Origin: Saprospiraceae bacterium
Lineage (GTDB): Bacteria; Bacteroidota; Bacteroidia; Chitinophagales; Saprospiraceae
DNA: 52,674 bases
NCBI GenBank assembly: GCA_019187365.1
Contig: JABARE010000048.1
Span: forward strand, 1 to 52,674
Direction of reading: 5' to 3'
The notes beneath the pieces are model-generated. The model made no database searches. It had not been told where the DNA came from and was given only the letters and a program-made list of their open reading frames with translations. Below are positions 41,905 through 51,298 of this stretch, in pieces (position 1 is the stretch's first letter; each line of letters opens with the position of its first letter). The position numbers and the translations under genes were made by a program.

Positions 41905-44900
41905 TTGAAGGCCCCCATCCTGATCGTCGCAAGCGGGCTTTTGGTCTTTGGCGTTTCGCTGCATTTGCCCGCACAGTCGCATCCTCCCTGTGGAGGGAGC
42001 CCGGTACCCCTTTCCACGACATGCGCCGACGCATGCATGGTCTGCGACCTCAACGGCGTCAGCGCTCGAACCACCAATACCATTCCAGGGCAATCTCCCG
42101 CCGGGTACTGCACCCAGATTGTCCACAGCATGCAGTGGCTTGCATTTGTGGCAGGTTCCGCCAACCTGACCCTCAATGTTGCCGTTTCCGGCTGCAACCA
42201 GAACAACGGCGTGGAGATGGGCATTTACGCATCCGACGATTGCCAGACCTTTAAGCTGGTCAGCAATTGCAACACCAACATGTACAACAACCAAACCTGG
42301 TCCTTTACCAATACTGAATCGCTAAAACCCGGTTGCATTTACTATCTGGTTTTCGACGGAAACGGGCCGAATTCATGCAACATTCAATTTACCGTGGTCT
42401 CAGGAAGTACGGTCGCCCCCGTTCCAAATACCACGCAGAAGATATCGGGAAAGGCCCTCGTTTGCGTTGGCGAAACGGCTGATTATTCCATTCCACCCAT
42501 CTTTGGAGCCTGCGACTACGAATGGCGGGTGGAAGGGGGCTCTCTCCTTTACTCAAAAGACGAGAAAGCCCAGGTGTTGTGGGATGTTCCCGGCAGAGGC
42601 CGTATCTGTGTGCGCGGCACGAATGCCTGTCATAGTGGAAACGAAGTATGCCTGGAGGTTGAAGTGGGAGAGCCTTCTCCGATGACCGAGCTCGGGCCCT
42701 TCTTCGTCTGCCCCGGAACCTCCTACCGTTACCAGAATGTGCTCTATACCGCCGGACATTGGACTTTCCAACATCAGAACCGCTATGGTTGCGACAGCAT
42801 TACCCTGTTGATCGTCGAAAACCTGGAGCCCATTGAAACCTGGATCGACACCACCGTATGTTACCCCGATGATTTTGTAATCCAAAACCAACGCATCGAC
42901 TCCAGTGGTAAATACAAATGGGTGCTCAAATCGAAATTGAGTCCCTTTTGCGATTCGACCCTTTACGTCGACCTGCTTTACTCAAGGCGGCGCGCCAGGG
43001 TGTACAAGAGCGGCGATCTCAACTGCGAGGATACTGTATCCATCCTGCATGCAGACACTAGCCTTTCAGGTAAAGGACCAGGAGTTCGGTTCGTCTGGAC
43101 CAACGAAGCCGGCGATACCCTGTCACTGGCAGACACCTGCCGCGCCGTAACGACAGGCCGCTATTTTCTTCACCTGCGCAACACCCCCGATTCGCTGCAC
43201 GAATGCGCATCGGGCGATTCCGTAGACGTTTTCGGATCGCGAATCCCTGCGGACCTCGTACAATGGGACAGCCTGTGGTTTTGCCCGGGACAGGCGATCG
43301 ACCCCGGTCAGCTTCCCATAAGAGACCGGAACAACCCTGGAATTGCGGTAAGCTATCATTTTAGTCCTGCCTGTGACTCGACGGACCTGATCAGCGATTC
43401 CCTTTGGTTGTTTTGGTCGGATACCATGCTTTATGCAAAGGCAGGCACGGGCTATTGCACCGACGTTCTGCCATTTTTCATCCGCTTTTTTGCCGAAGAG
43501 CACATTTCGATCGACGACCAGAGCTTTTGCCATGGGACACTCGTCGACCTGTCTTCGTTGTTGCACATCAAAGATGGCAACTTCCCGGGAGGGGCCCGGT
43601 ATTTCACGCGGCCCACAGACGACAGCCTTTTTATGCTGCTCACCCCGCCTCTTGTCGAGATCCTTTCGGATACAGCGTTTTTCCTTTTTCCGGATTCGGC
43701 GGGCTGCCCTGCATTTTCTAAGGTCCGGATCTCTGCGCGACCCATGCCCGATCCGGGCTTTGCGCTCAGCACAATGGATTATTGTGAAGACGACAGCCTT
43801 CGCATCAGACTTCAGATGCCTCGGGATACGGCCAACATTCATTGGAAACTCAACGGCCAGACAGACTGGGTTGCCATCGCTTCCGACTCTGCATGGGTCT
43901 TTCCACCAGTCTCCACCGGTGTTCACGAATTGTGCATACGCATTGACCTTGCAAATTGCATCGATTCCACCTGCCACCAATTTACCGTACACCCTTTGCC
44001 GGCAATGCCCGACGCCATGTGTGAGACCACCGACAGCACCATCCTCTTTTTTTGGAACAATCACCCTGGCGAGAATTACACAGTCGATACTTTAAAAGGG
44101 GGAACTTTCCTGCGCCTTTCCGATACCAGCATCCTGTTTTACGGATTGTCCCGCGACGAAGAGATCCGGTTGCGCATCCACGCCCTTCGTCCTCCCTGCG
44201 GGGAAAAGACGGCAGAGATCGCTTGCCGCTCGAAGGCCTGTCCTCCTCTGACGGTCAGCCTAAGCACACCGGACACCATCTGCTGGGTTCCTGGAATGCA
44301 GCCGGTGAGTCTGCAGGCAAGCACGCAGCCAACGGTTGCGGGTGGCCGTTGGATTTGGTACGGCAAAGGTATAACCGACAGCCTCGCGGGTACTTTTCAT
44401 CCCGACAGCACGGGGCCTGGCAACCAGCGCGTCTTTGCCGTTTTTGATTACCAGGGTTGCCGTTATGCCGGGAGTACTGTTGTTGTTGTGCGGGAAAATC
44501 CACTTTCCGCATTTCTTTCCGATACCGTCGTTTGTCTGGACTCCCTCCTCATCATCCGCTTTGCCGGTAGTCGCGCCGATTCTGCTCAGTTCAACTGGGA
44601 TTTTGATGGTGGCACCGCGACGCAGTTGAGCGGAAATCGGGAGATGGCCGTTCGCTGGAGCGTCGCCGGAAAACGGCGCCCAAGGTTAAGGTTAAACCAT
44701 TACCGCTGTCTCGACGAGTTTTTCAAGGACGTTGAGGTACTGGCACCTTTGGCACCACCGGTGGTGGAATGCGAGGCCACCGACAGCTTTATTGTTTTTT
44801 CCTGGAAGCGCATTCCCCGCGTACAGAATTACAAGGTTCTCCAAATTGAAGGGCTGCCCGGAAACCGCACCAGCGACACCAGTTACCGGATTGTCGTCCA

Positions 44901-46002
44901 GGCCCCCAACGACAGCGCCTCCATCCGCCTGATTCTCGAAGACGAGGGTCCCTGTTCCGAAGTCAGCAGCAGCATCATACGCTGCAGGGCCCCCGATTGC
45001 CCGGTCCGCAACGCCGTCGACGATACGCTGTTGCATGCTTGTGCCAATGCGCCGTTGCAATACGACCTAAACGCTTTCCTCCAGGGTCTTTACGACCGCC
45101 ACCAGTGGGCCGGACCCCGGCTTGATCAGAGCCGCGTGGTAACGGAAGGGCTGCCTCCCGGCAAACACCTGTTTGTTTTTCAGGGCCACTCCGGCCGGTG
45201 TGTTTACACCGACAGCATACAACTGGAGATCACCCTGCCTCCGCGCTGGGGCTACGCGGATGTTGAACCCATTCCCTGTGATGAAACGAAACCCTACGGG
45301 AGTCTTAAACTAACGAACGTTTTTTCGCAGCACGCACCATTGCTTTTTTCCATTGACGGCAAGCCTGCTCAAAATTCACCGGTGTTTACGATGCTTTCGG
45401 AAGGGGTACACGCATTTACCGTGCACGATGCGCTGGGCTGCATTTCCGACAGTTCTTTCCAATTGACGGCGCCCGAAATTCCGCATGTGGATATTGGACC
45501 AAACATCGACCTGCTGAAGGGTACCGCGGTTTCGCTTCATGCAGACATTACCGGTCGCTATTCCCGGCTTGAATGGAGCAGCGCTGCTGTGCTGTCGTGC
45601 AAGCACTGCACGGATCCGGTTGCACGTCCTGACCACGACGAATGGGTGTTTTGCAGTGTGCTGGGTGAAGATGGATGCGAGGCCTTTGACACCTTGCTGC
45701 TTCGCGTTTTTGAGCAGCGCGTTTACGCACCCAATGCATTCAGCCCCAACGGCGACCAGGTCAATGATTTCTTTACCCTCTTCGGCAACATGGAGCGCAT
45801 CCGCATACTCGAAATTTTCGACCGGTGGGGCAACCGGATGTTCGTTCGCGAAGATTTTGAGGGCAACCGGCAGGAACTGGGCTGGAGCGGTCGTACCAAC
45901 GGACAATCCTGTCTTCCGGGCACCTATCTTTTCCGGGCCGTCGTGCATTTTTCTCAGGGAAGCGACCGGCACCTTTCCGGTGACCTAACAATCGTTCGTT
46001 AG
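41905..46002 (+). CDS. Giant exported protein with T9SS type B (CHU_C) sorting domain
   Basis: A 1365-residue protein. Signal peptide at about 1-23 (ILIVASGLLVFGVSLHLPAQ). An N-terminal Cys-rich domain (about 30-170: TTCADACMVCDLNG, NTNMYNNQTWSFTNTESLKPGCIYYLVFDG) is a form I recall from Saprospiraceae exported proteins. A long middle part of Ig/PKD-like beta-strand modules follows, with repeated Cys and phrases like DTTVCYPDDF and DTVVCLDSLLII. The last 90 residues (YAPNAFSPNGDQVNDFFTLFGN... ILEIFDRWGNRMF... GTYLFRAVV) are the gliding-motility-associated C-terminal domain (TIGR04131/CHU_C). It is probably a cell-surface adhesin-like protein delivered by T9SS. No ATG is near; the TTG start gives the signal peptide. 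The stop codon is part of a dispersed palindrome. Confidence 0.87.
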   Translation: MKAPILIVASGLLVFGVSLHLPAQSHPPCGGSPVPLSTTCADACMVCDLNGVSARTTNTIPGQSPAGYCTQIVHSMQWLAFVAGSANLTLNVAVSGCNQNNGVEMGIYASDDCQTFKLVSNCNTNMYNNQTWSFTNTESLKPGCIYYLVFDGNGPNSCNIQFTVVSGSTVAPVPNTTQKISGKALVCVGETADYSIPPIFGACDYEWRVEGGSLLYSKDEKAQVLWDVPGRGRICVRGTNACHSGNEVCLEVEVGEPSPMTELGPFFVCPGTSYRYQNVLYTAGHWTFQHQNRYGCDSITLLIVENLEPIETWIDTTVCYPDDFVIQNQRIDSSGKYKWVLKSKLSPFCDSTLYVDLLYSRRRARVYKSGDLNCEDTVSILHADTSLSGKGPGVRFVWTNEAGDTLSLADTCRAVTTGRYFLHLRNTPDSLHECASGDSVDVFGSRIPADLVQWDSLWFCPGQAIDPGQLPIRDRNNPGIAVSYHFSPACDSTDLISDSLWLFWSDTMLYAKAGTGYCTDVLPFFIRFFAEEHISIDDQSFCHGTLVDLSSLLHIKDGNFPGGARYFTRPTDDSLFMLLTPPLVEILSDTAFFLFPDSAGCPAFSKVRISARPMPDPGFALSTMDYCEDDSLRIRLQMPRDTANIHWKLNGQTDWVAIASDSAWVFPPVSTGVHELCIRIDLANCIDSTCHQFTVHPLPAMPDAMCETTDSTILFFWNNHPGENYTVDTLKGGTFLRLSDTSILFYGLSRDEEIRLRIHALRPPCGEKTAEIACRSKACPPLTVSLSTPDTICWVPGMQPVSLQASTQPTVAGGRWIWYGKGITDSLAGTFHPDSTGPGNQRVFAVFDYQGCRYAGSTVVVVRENPLSAFLSDTVVCLDSLLIIRFAGSRADSAQFNWDFDGGTATQLSGNREMAVRWSVAGKRRPRLRLNHYRCLDEFFKDVEVLAPLAPPVVECEATDSFIVFSWKRIPRVQNYKVLQIEGLPGNRTSDTSYRIVVQAPNDSASIRLILEDEGPCSEVSSSIIRCRAPDCPVRNAVDDTLLHACANAPLQYDLNAFLQGLYDRHQWAGPRLDQSRVVTEGLPPGKHLFVFQGHSGRCVYTDSIQLEITLPPRWGYADVEPIPCDETKPYGSLKLTNVFSQHAPLLFSIDGKPAQNSPVFTMLSEGVHAFTVHDALGCISDSSFQLTAPEIPHVDIGPNIDLLKGTAVSLHADITGRYSRLEWSSAAVLSCKHCTDPVARPDHDEWVFCSVLGEDGCEAFDTLLLRVFEQRVYAPNAFSPNGDQVNDFFTLFGNMERIRILEIFDRWGNRMFVREDFEGNRQELGWSGRTNGQSCLPGTYLFRAVVHFSQGSDRHLSGDLTIVR
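45310..45327. repeat. Dispersed palindrome, half copy 7 (in the giant gene)
   Basis: CTAACGAACGTTTTTTCG: the left half is perfect, the right half decayed. Read as Leu-Thr-Asn-Val-Phe. Confidence 0.4.
45985..46002. repeat. Dispersed palindrome, copy 8 (at the stop of the giant gene)
   Basis: CTAACAATCGTTCGTTAG, two mismatches from consensus; the last TAG is the stop codon of the 1365-residue protein. Followed by TAATTTTG. Confidence 0.6.
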
Positions 46003-46069
46003 TAATTTTGAAGGGTGAATCCGTCGGCTTTCGCTGTGATTGCGGAAAGCCATATCCATGCAGACTTGC

Positions 46070-47599
46070 TCAGTCGAGTTTGAAGCGGATGCCCTGAGCC
46101 AGGGGCAGTTCCGTTGAATAGTTGATCGTGTTGGTCTGCCGGCGCATATAGGTTTTCCAGGCATCCGAACCACTTTCACGGCCACCTCCGGTTTCCTTTT
46201 CTCCGCCAAATGCGCCGCCGATCTCCGCACCGCTGGTTCCGATGTTGACGTTGGCTATACCGCAGTCGGAACCTGAATGCGATAAAAAGTACTCCGCTTC
46301 CCTGAGATCGTTGGTCATGATGGAAGACGAGAGCCCCTGGGGTACTTCGTTTTGGATGGCAACCGCCTCCTGCAGTTCGCGATAGGGAATCAGATAGAGT
46401 ATGGGGGCAAAGGTTTCGCTGTGAACGATGGCGCTGTCGTGTGCCACTTCTGCAATGCAAGGACGTACGTAGCATCCGGATGAATAGTCCGGACCCGTGA
46501 GCACCCCTCCCGGCACGGGGAATCGCCCTCCCGATGCCTCGATGTCTGCAATGGCGCGCAGGTAGTTATCAACGGCAATGCGGTCGATCAACGGGCCCAT
46601 GTGGATCCCCGGTTCGAGTGGATTGCCAATGCGCAATTGCCCGTAAGCGTTTACCAGCATATCGCGCAATTTGTCGAAGAGTTGTTCGTGGACGATCAGC
46701 CGCCGGGTGGTCGTACACCGTTGTCCGGCGGTACCTACGGCGCCAAAGACCACCGCATTCAGCACGATGTTTAGGTCTGCGCTTGGGCAAACGATGATCG
46801 CGTTGTTTCCTCCGAGTTCGAGCAGTGACTTGCCAAGCCTTGCTGCCACAGCGGCGCCCACCGCCTTTCCCATTCGCACCGAGCCGGTTGCCGAAACCAG
46901 CGCCACGCGCGGGTCGGAGCTCAGCCACTCCCCGGTTTGACGACCGCCATTGACGAGGCTTGAAATGCCATTGGGAACTCCGTTGGCTTCTAATACTTCC
47001 TGTGCAATCAACTGGCAGGCCACACCGCACAAAGGCGTCTTTTCAGAAGGCTTCCACAGCACGGCATTGCCACAAACCCAGGCGATGGCAGCATTCCAGG
47101 ACCAAACTGCAACCGGGAAGTTGAAAGCTGAAATTACCCCGACCAGTCCAAGTGGATGCCATTGCTCGTACATCCTGTGCCGAGGCCTTTCTGAATGCAT
47201 GGAAAGGCCATAGAGCTGGCGGGATAAGCCCGTGGCAAAATAGCAGATATCGATCATTTCCTGGACTTCTCCCAGGCCCTCCTGGAAGCTTTTGCCCATT
47301 TCGTAAGAAACCAGCCTTCCGAGGGCTTCTTTCTTTTCTCTCAACGCGTCGCCAAACTGCCGCACGATTTCTCCGCGCGCCGGAGCGGGAATGGCTTGCC
47401 ATTGTTTTTGAGCTTCCAAAGCACGGCGTACGATCTCGTCGTACTGCTCGTGCGTGGTCAGCCCAACCTGTCCGATCAACGCACCGTCCACCGGAGAATG
47501 CGAGGGGATGCCGGTCTCCGAAGGATAATGCCGGCTCCCGCTCCAGCTTCCGCTTGTCGCATTGCGGAGCCCGAGCGCATCTAAAAATTGAAGGTCCAT
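46070..47599 (-). CDS. Aldehyde dehydrogenase, ALDH7/AmaB type
   Basis: A 509-residue NAD-dependent aldehyde dehydrogenase. Catalytic C (GTAGQRCTTTRRL, about 300) and general-base E (LELGGNNA, about 268) are present, as are the cofactor motifs SATGSVRMG and SAFNFPVAVWSWN. The closest family by these motifs is ALDH7 (antiquitin / alpha-aminoadipic semialdehyde or piperideine-6-carboxylate dehydrogenase, AmaB), which acts in lysine breakdown. The start ATG at 47597-47599 is two bases after the M14 peptidase stop, so the pair are cotranscribed. Peptide cleavage and amino-acid oxidation could go together, but the link is by position only. Confidence 0.85.
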   Translation of the reverse strand: MDLQFLDALGLRNATSGSWSGSRHYPSETGIPSHSPVDGALIGQVGLTTHEQYDEIVRRALEAQKQWQAIPAPARGEIVRQFGDALREKKEALGRLVSYEMGKSFQEGLGEVQEMIDICYFATGLSRQLYGLSMHSERPRHRMYEQWHPLGLVGVISAFNFPVAVWSWNAAIAWVCGNAVLWKPSEKTPLCGVACQLIAQEVLEANGVPNGISSLVNGGRQTGEWLSSDPRVALVSATGSVRMGKAVGAAVAARLGKSLLELGGNNAIIVCPSADLNIVLNAVVFGAVGTAGQRCTTTRRLIVHEQLFDKLRDMLVNAYGQLRIGNPLEPGIHMGPLIDRIAVDNYLRAIADIEASGGRFPVPGGVLTGPDYSSGCYVRPCIAEVAHDSAIVHSETFAPILYLIPYRELQEAVAIQNEVPQGLSSSIMTNDLREAEYFLSHSGSDCGIANVNIGTSGAEIGGAFGGEKETGGGRESGSDAWKTYMRRQTNTINYSTELPLAQGIRFKLD

Positions 47600-47601
47600 G
47601 A

Positions 47602-49935
47602 TCAGTGAATGACGATCTTAAAATGTTGAGGCGACCCTGTGCGGAAATTCGCCGAAAGGACGTAAACGCCCGGAGCCAGGGCATTGGTGTGGAACAAGGC
47701 CAAGCCGTGTTCAAAAGTGGGAACGATCTGCTGCGAATCGCCCGAGGCGTTGGTCAGTGCGAAATGCATTTCTTCCACATTCCAAACCGGCAACAATTTC
47801 AAGGCAAACACCCCGGTGTTCGGCTGAGGAAATACCAGTCCCTGTCCGGATGATTCCAATCTTTCGTCGCCAACCACATTGCGATTGGTAAACACCTCCA
47901 GGTCGTCGATGTGCATGCCGTCGTAGTCATTCAGGTTTTGTCCGCTGTACAGGTAAAGCTGGAGGTAGATTTCATGGCCGAGGTAATCGCCGAGGTCGAT
48001 CCATTCCGTCACCCAGTCGTCCTGAATGCCGCAGTACACCGGCTCGTCGAAGGCCTGGGAGAAGTTGCCGTTGACGGTATACATTCCACAAAGGGCATGG
48101 TAATCACTTCCGTTGGCAGACAATTTTACCTGTGCAAAGTCCGCTTCTTTGTCCATTTGCCACCGGGCATTGAATCGCAAGAAGGCATATTGTGCTTTGG
48201 TGAGGTCGATGGGATCTGTGGTATGAACGATTTTCGCTTCGTTAGGATCCATGGGCCGTTGAGGGCTGTCGGTGAGGGAGTAGGGGGGAGAAACAAAGCG
48301 CTCTTCCGTCAGACTCCAGCCACTGAGGCCCGCGATCTGCCAGTTGTAAAGGTCTTTATAGTGATCCCCCCAATTGGCGGCGCCTGCATAAATCTTTGAG
48401 CGGGTGATGGTTTCCTCAAAGACGTCGGTTTTGAGGTTTATGGTAAAAACCACCGTGTCGCCACGTGAAGGTGGCGGATCGATGAAAAATCGTGCGCTGC
48501 GGCTTGCCGATTCGCCTGGCCCCAGCATCCATTCGAGGTCGTTGTCGAGAAACTGAACGCCGGGATGGTTGCTTTCGAGGTGTACGGTTACCGGCTTGCC
48601 GACGATGCCTGTCCGGGTCACGACCAGGTCAAGACGGGAAGTATCACCGGATATGGCCGGCGATCCGTTTTCGGTTACATGGGCACAGCTTCCCGCGTTC
48701 CAGGAAGCTGCAAAATTCATGTACTGGGTCGACTGGTTGATCGGCGTGATGTCTTTGCGCTCTGGCCAGAAAGCATATCCCACTTCCGGAGTAAAGGCGA
48801 AAACCTTGCCTTTGGAGATGCGTTCGCCGTACATCCAGTCATCGGAAACCCCATTGACCGAGTAATTGAGCGTTTGGTTTGATGTGCCCACGGTAAACTG
48901 GTTGTATCGCGTCATATCGTAGGCCATGCGGTAGTATAGCAGCGAATCTTCGGTTGCCTGGTTCAGGTAGCCCCAGGGAAGGATCAGCAGATCTCCATGG
49001 CTATGGTAGTTGAGGGCTATGGAGAGGTCGCGTTCCTCGCAGAAATATTTGACTGCCTGGGTTTCCACTTCGGAGAAAGCGCCGGATCCCCTGAATACGT
49101 CCGAAGTTCCTACCGGACTCGAGCCGTCGTTGTTGTAAGCCCAGCCGTAGCCATAGTTGCGGTTGATATCGGTGCCGATGTCGTCGGGATTGGGATTGCG
49201 GTTCTTGCGCCAGAAACCACCGCCCGAGGGATTGGTCTCTTCGTTGTAGGCGTAGCCGTCGGGGTTTACGCAGGGAATAAAAAACAGCTCCCGGTTGTCG
49301 ACCAGCGCACGCACCTGAGGATCCCGCTGGTAGTTCTCGAGCAGGTGCCACATGAAGAAGAGCATCTGTGCCATGCCGGCGGGTTCGCGCGCATGGTGCA
49401 AGGCCGTAAACAGCACTTCGGGCTCGCTTTCGTCGAGGTAGGGGTTGTCAGAAATTTTGACGTAATAAATGCGGCGGCCCTCGAACGTCCTGAAATCCCC
49501 GATGACCTGGCGCACGGTAATGAGGTTGGGGTAAAACGCCTCCATCAACTCCAGCGATTCGTACACCTCGCTGAGGGTTGGGTATCCGTTCATGCCTCCA
49601 AAAGGGAAATTTGCCGGAAGCGGAAAATACGGAGCGGCCTGGTCTGAAAGGCTACAGTTGTTTTTGCCGCCGCGGGAACTGAGTGCATGGTAATCCCTGC
49701 GCTCCACCACAAATCCTGCCGCTTCAATGCGTGCCAGCTCTTCCAGGGTGAAGTCGCCCGAAAAATGCTCCCCGGGATGGTAATGCCCGTGGTCGAATGC
49801 GATGCCCAGTTCCAGCAGATCCGACAGGGGTCGCCCATCGAGGTAGATGGTGGCTGCCTGCCACCGCGTCTGGGCGGAAACGGGACCGGCTAACAGGCAA
49901 AGGAGTAACACCAGGGACACGGGGGACAAACGCAT
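47602..49935 (-). CDS. Secreted M14 zinc carboxypeptidase with T9SS sorting domain
   Basis: A 777-residue exported enzyme. Signal peptide at about 1-21 (SLVLLLCLLAGPVSAQ). The M14 domain (about 110-410) has zinc ligands H181 and E184 (HHAREP) and H311 (NYHSHGD), substrate-binding NPDGYAYN and DINRNYGYGW, and catalytic E384 (TPEVGYAFWP). A jelly-roll-like segment (about 540-700) and a T9SS type A sorting domain (VFPQPNTGVFALKLLPVWN... PGVYVLSANF) follow. It trims peptides outside the cell. The ORF starts further upstream, but the ATG at 49933-49935 gives the signal peptide. A TATTTTTG box lies upstream. Divergent from rnhB. Confidence 0.9.
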   Translation of the reverse strand: MRLSPVSLVLLLCLLAGPVSAQTRWQAATIYLDGRPLSDLLELGIAFDHGHYHPGEHFSGDFTLEELARIEAAGFVVERRDYHALSSRGGKNNCSLSDQAAPYFPLPANFPFGGMNGYPTLSEVYESLELMEAFYPNLITVRQVIGDFRTFEGRRIYYVKISDNPYLDESEPEVLFTALHHAREPAGMAQMLFFMWHLLENYQRDPQVRALVDNRELFFIPCVNPDGYAYNEETNPSGGGFWRKNRNPNPDDIGTDINRNYGYGWAYNNDGSSPVGTSDVFRGSGAFSEVETQAVKYFCEERDLSIALNYHSHGDLLILPWGYLNQATEDSLLYYRMAYDMTRYNQFTVGTSNQTLNYSVNGVSDDWMYGERISKGKVFAFTPEVGYAFWPERKDITPINQSTQYMNFAASWNAGSCAHVTENGSPAISGDTSRLDLVVTRTGIVGKPVTVHLESNHPGVQFLDNDLEWMLGPGESASRSARFFIDPPPSRGDTVVFTINLKTDVFEETITRSKIYAGAANWGDHYKDLYNWQIAGLSGWSLTEERFVSPPYSLTDSPQRPMDPNEAKIVHTTDPIDLTKAQYAFLRFNARWQMDKEADFAQVKLSANGSDYHALCGMYTVNGNFSQAFDEPVYCGIQDDWVTEWIDLGDYLGHEIYLQLYLYSGQNLNDYDGMHIDDLEVFTNRNVVGDERLESSGQGLVFPQPNTGVFALKLLPVWNVEEMHFALTNASGDSQQIVPTFEHGLALFHTNALAPGVYVLSANFRTGSPQHFKIVIH

Positions 49936-49957
49936 ACTTTTCTTACTTTGCGACGTG

Positions 49958-49965
49958 CAAAAATA
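49958..49965 (-). promoter_or_regulatory. -7 promoter box for the M14 peptidase operon
   Basis: TATTTTTG on the minus strand, an exact TAnnTTTG match, 22 bp before the ATG at 49935. It shares the 51-bp gap with the rnhB start. Confidence 0.5.
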
Positions 49966-49986
49966 GAAAAAAGGGAGAGAAAAGGA

Positions 49987-50601
49987 ATGCCATCCCTGCA
50001 AACATATTATAAAAATTTACAATTTGAATGCGGTTGCGACGAGGCGGGTCGCGGTTGCCTGGCGGGACCGGTGTTTGCGGCTGCGGTGATTCTAGACAAC
50101 AACTACCCTATTGCAGGGCTGGACGATAGCAAAAAGCTGAGTGCCGGGCGGCGTGCCCTGCTGCGCAAGGAAATTGAAGAAAAGGCCTATGCGTGGGCAG
50201 TTGCCAGGATCGAGGTGGATGACATAGACCGGCACAACATCCTGCAGGCCTCGCTGATGGCGATGCGGCAGGCAATTGGAGCCTTATCGGTTCAGCCACT
50301 GTCTGTGATCGTAGACGGAAACCGGTCCATTCCAGAACTGAGCATTCCCCAGAGTTGTCACGTAAACGGCGACGCCAGCTTTGAGAGCATTGCCGCAGCG
50401 TCGATCCTGGCGAAAACCCACCGCGATGCGTGGATGGAGCGGCTTCACCTTCAATTTCCCGAATACGGGTGGATGCAAAACAAAGGCTACGCCACCGAGT
50501 TTCATCGCAAGGCCATTTTCACACATGGGCTTACCGAGCATCACCGGAAGAGCTTTAGCATCAGCATGAATTTCAATGGTTCCACCGATGGCACCTCCTG
50601 A
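49987..50601 (+). CDS. rnhB: Ribonuclease HII
   Basis: A 204-residue RNase HII. It removes ribonucleotides from DNA and cuts the RNA of RNA:DNA hybrids. Visible: CGCDEAGRGCLAGPV (catalytic D18, E19), LDDSKKLSAGRR, VDGNRSIPE (D), HVNGDASFESIAAASILAKTHRD (second Asp/Glu set), and GYATEFHRKAI. The frame opens at TTG 49948, but the ATG at 49987 gives the standard N-terminus. Its 3' end overlaps the next gene. Confidence 0.93.
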   Translation: MPSLQTYYKNLQFECGCDEAGRGCLAGPVFAAAVILDNNYPIAGLDDSKKLSAGRRALLRKEIEEKAYAWAVARIEVDDIDRHNILQASLMAMRQAIGALSVQPLSVIVDGNRSIPELSIPQSCHVNGDASFESIAAASILAKTHRDAWMERLHLQFPEYGWMQNKGYATEFHRKAIFTHGLTEHHRKSFSISMNFNGSTDGTS

Positions 50602-51064
50602 TAAAATATGGGTCGCTGCGGGCCCTGTTCGCGACCTGGAAATGGCGCGCTACCTCAGCGCCCGGGGTACTGACCTGCTGTGCATTCCACTGAACATGCC
50701 AAAAGGGCAGGACGCAAGTCCTTTGCTCTCCGCCTTGAAGGCCTGGCTGGAAGGGCCACTGCTCATCGGGATCTGCAGCGAAAAGACCCCTGCAGAACCC
50801 CATATTAAGCTATTGGACGGCTTGTTGGCCGGTGCGGAGCTCGTTTTGTGGGAATCGGGCCATCGGTTTGTGATCGTTGATCCCGGTTCATTTGATGTGC
50901 CGGTTCCGGGCGGCCTGCTTCGGGTGCCTTTTCCCCTCCAAGTTCCCCTGAGTATTATCCCTCTGCTATCCGGCTATTTCATCGACCCTGGCGATCGCGA
51001 CCCCGATGGCCATTACGACTTCGACCTCCTCGACCGCTGGTTTGACGAATTGGAATCCCTTTGA
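50576..51064 (+). CDS. Unknown protein overlapping rnhB
   Basis: About 158-162 residues, starting at ATG 50576 or 50588; it overlaps the rnhB end by 26 or 14 bp, which suggests coupling. It has no signal peptide and no clear membrane helix. The sequence (IWVAAGPVRDLEMARYLSARGTDLLCIPLNMPKGQD, LLIGICSEKTPAEPHIKLL, VLWESGHRFVIVDPG) has alternating beta/alpha segments that faintly recall a TIM-barrel or Rossmann enzyme fold such as TrpF, but I cannot assign a family. Normal base composition for the contig. No gene follows before the transposase remnant. Confidence 0.65.
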   Translation: MVPPMAPPDKIWVAAGPVRDLEMARYLSARGTDLLCIPLNMPKGQDASPLLSALKAWLEGPLLIGICSEKTPAEPHIKLLDGLLAGAELVLWESGHRFVIVDPGSFDVPVPGGLLRVPFPLQVPLSIIPLLSGYFIDPGDRDPDGHYDFDLLDRWFDELESL

Positions 51065-51111
51065 TCTACTGAAAGCGTATCCCTCCTTCTAACGCATGCT
51101 TCCTGGCAATG

Positions 51112-51298
51112 CATCCGTCTGCACGCTTCGATTGCCAGCTTGCCACCCCTGGTGTTCTGGAATCTGTTCATCCAGGGGCATATTACCTCCTCCTTTACTA
51201 AAAGCAACCGAAGGGTATTCAAAGTGGGGATTCCTCTGTGGGAACTATCGGGTAATGAGAGCCTGAGGTCGTTTCCTGGAAGCTCAAAATCATTTTGA
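51112..51298 (+). pseudogene. 3' fragment of an integrase-core (DDE) transposase gene, left copy
   Basis: Reads as 61 residues starting IRLHASIASLPPLVFWNLF and ending with a stop at 51296-51298. It is nearly identical to the end of the right-hand copy (52227-52673) in inverted orientation. The DDE catalytic part is missing, so it cannot work. It also lacks a stretch of about 95 bp found in the right copy between two 14-bp direct repeats, and so ends FPGSSKSF instead of FPGKIKPPNTPKYKKVAV. Confidence 0.8.

Noticed and set aside
43123..44064. 313-residue ORF opposite the giant T9SS gene
   Set aside because: Overlaps a well-supported coding region completely and has no recognisable domain.
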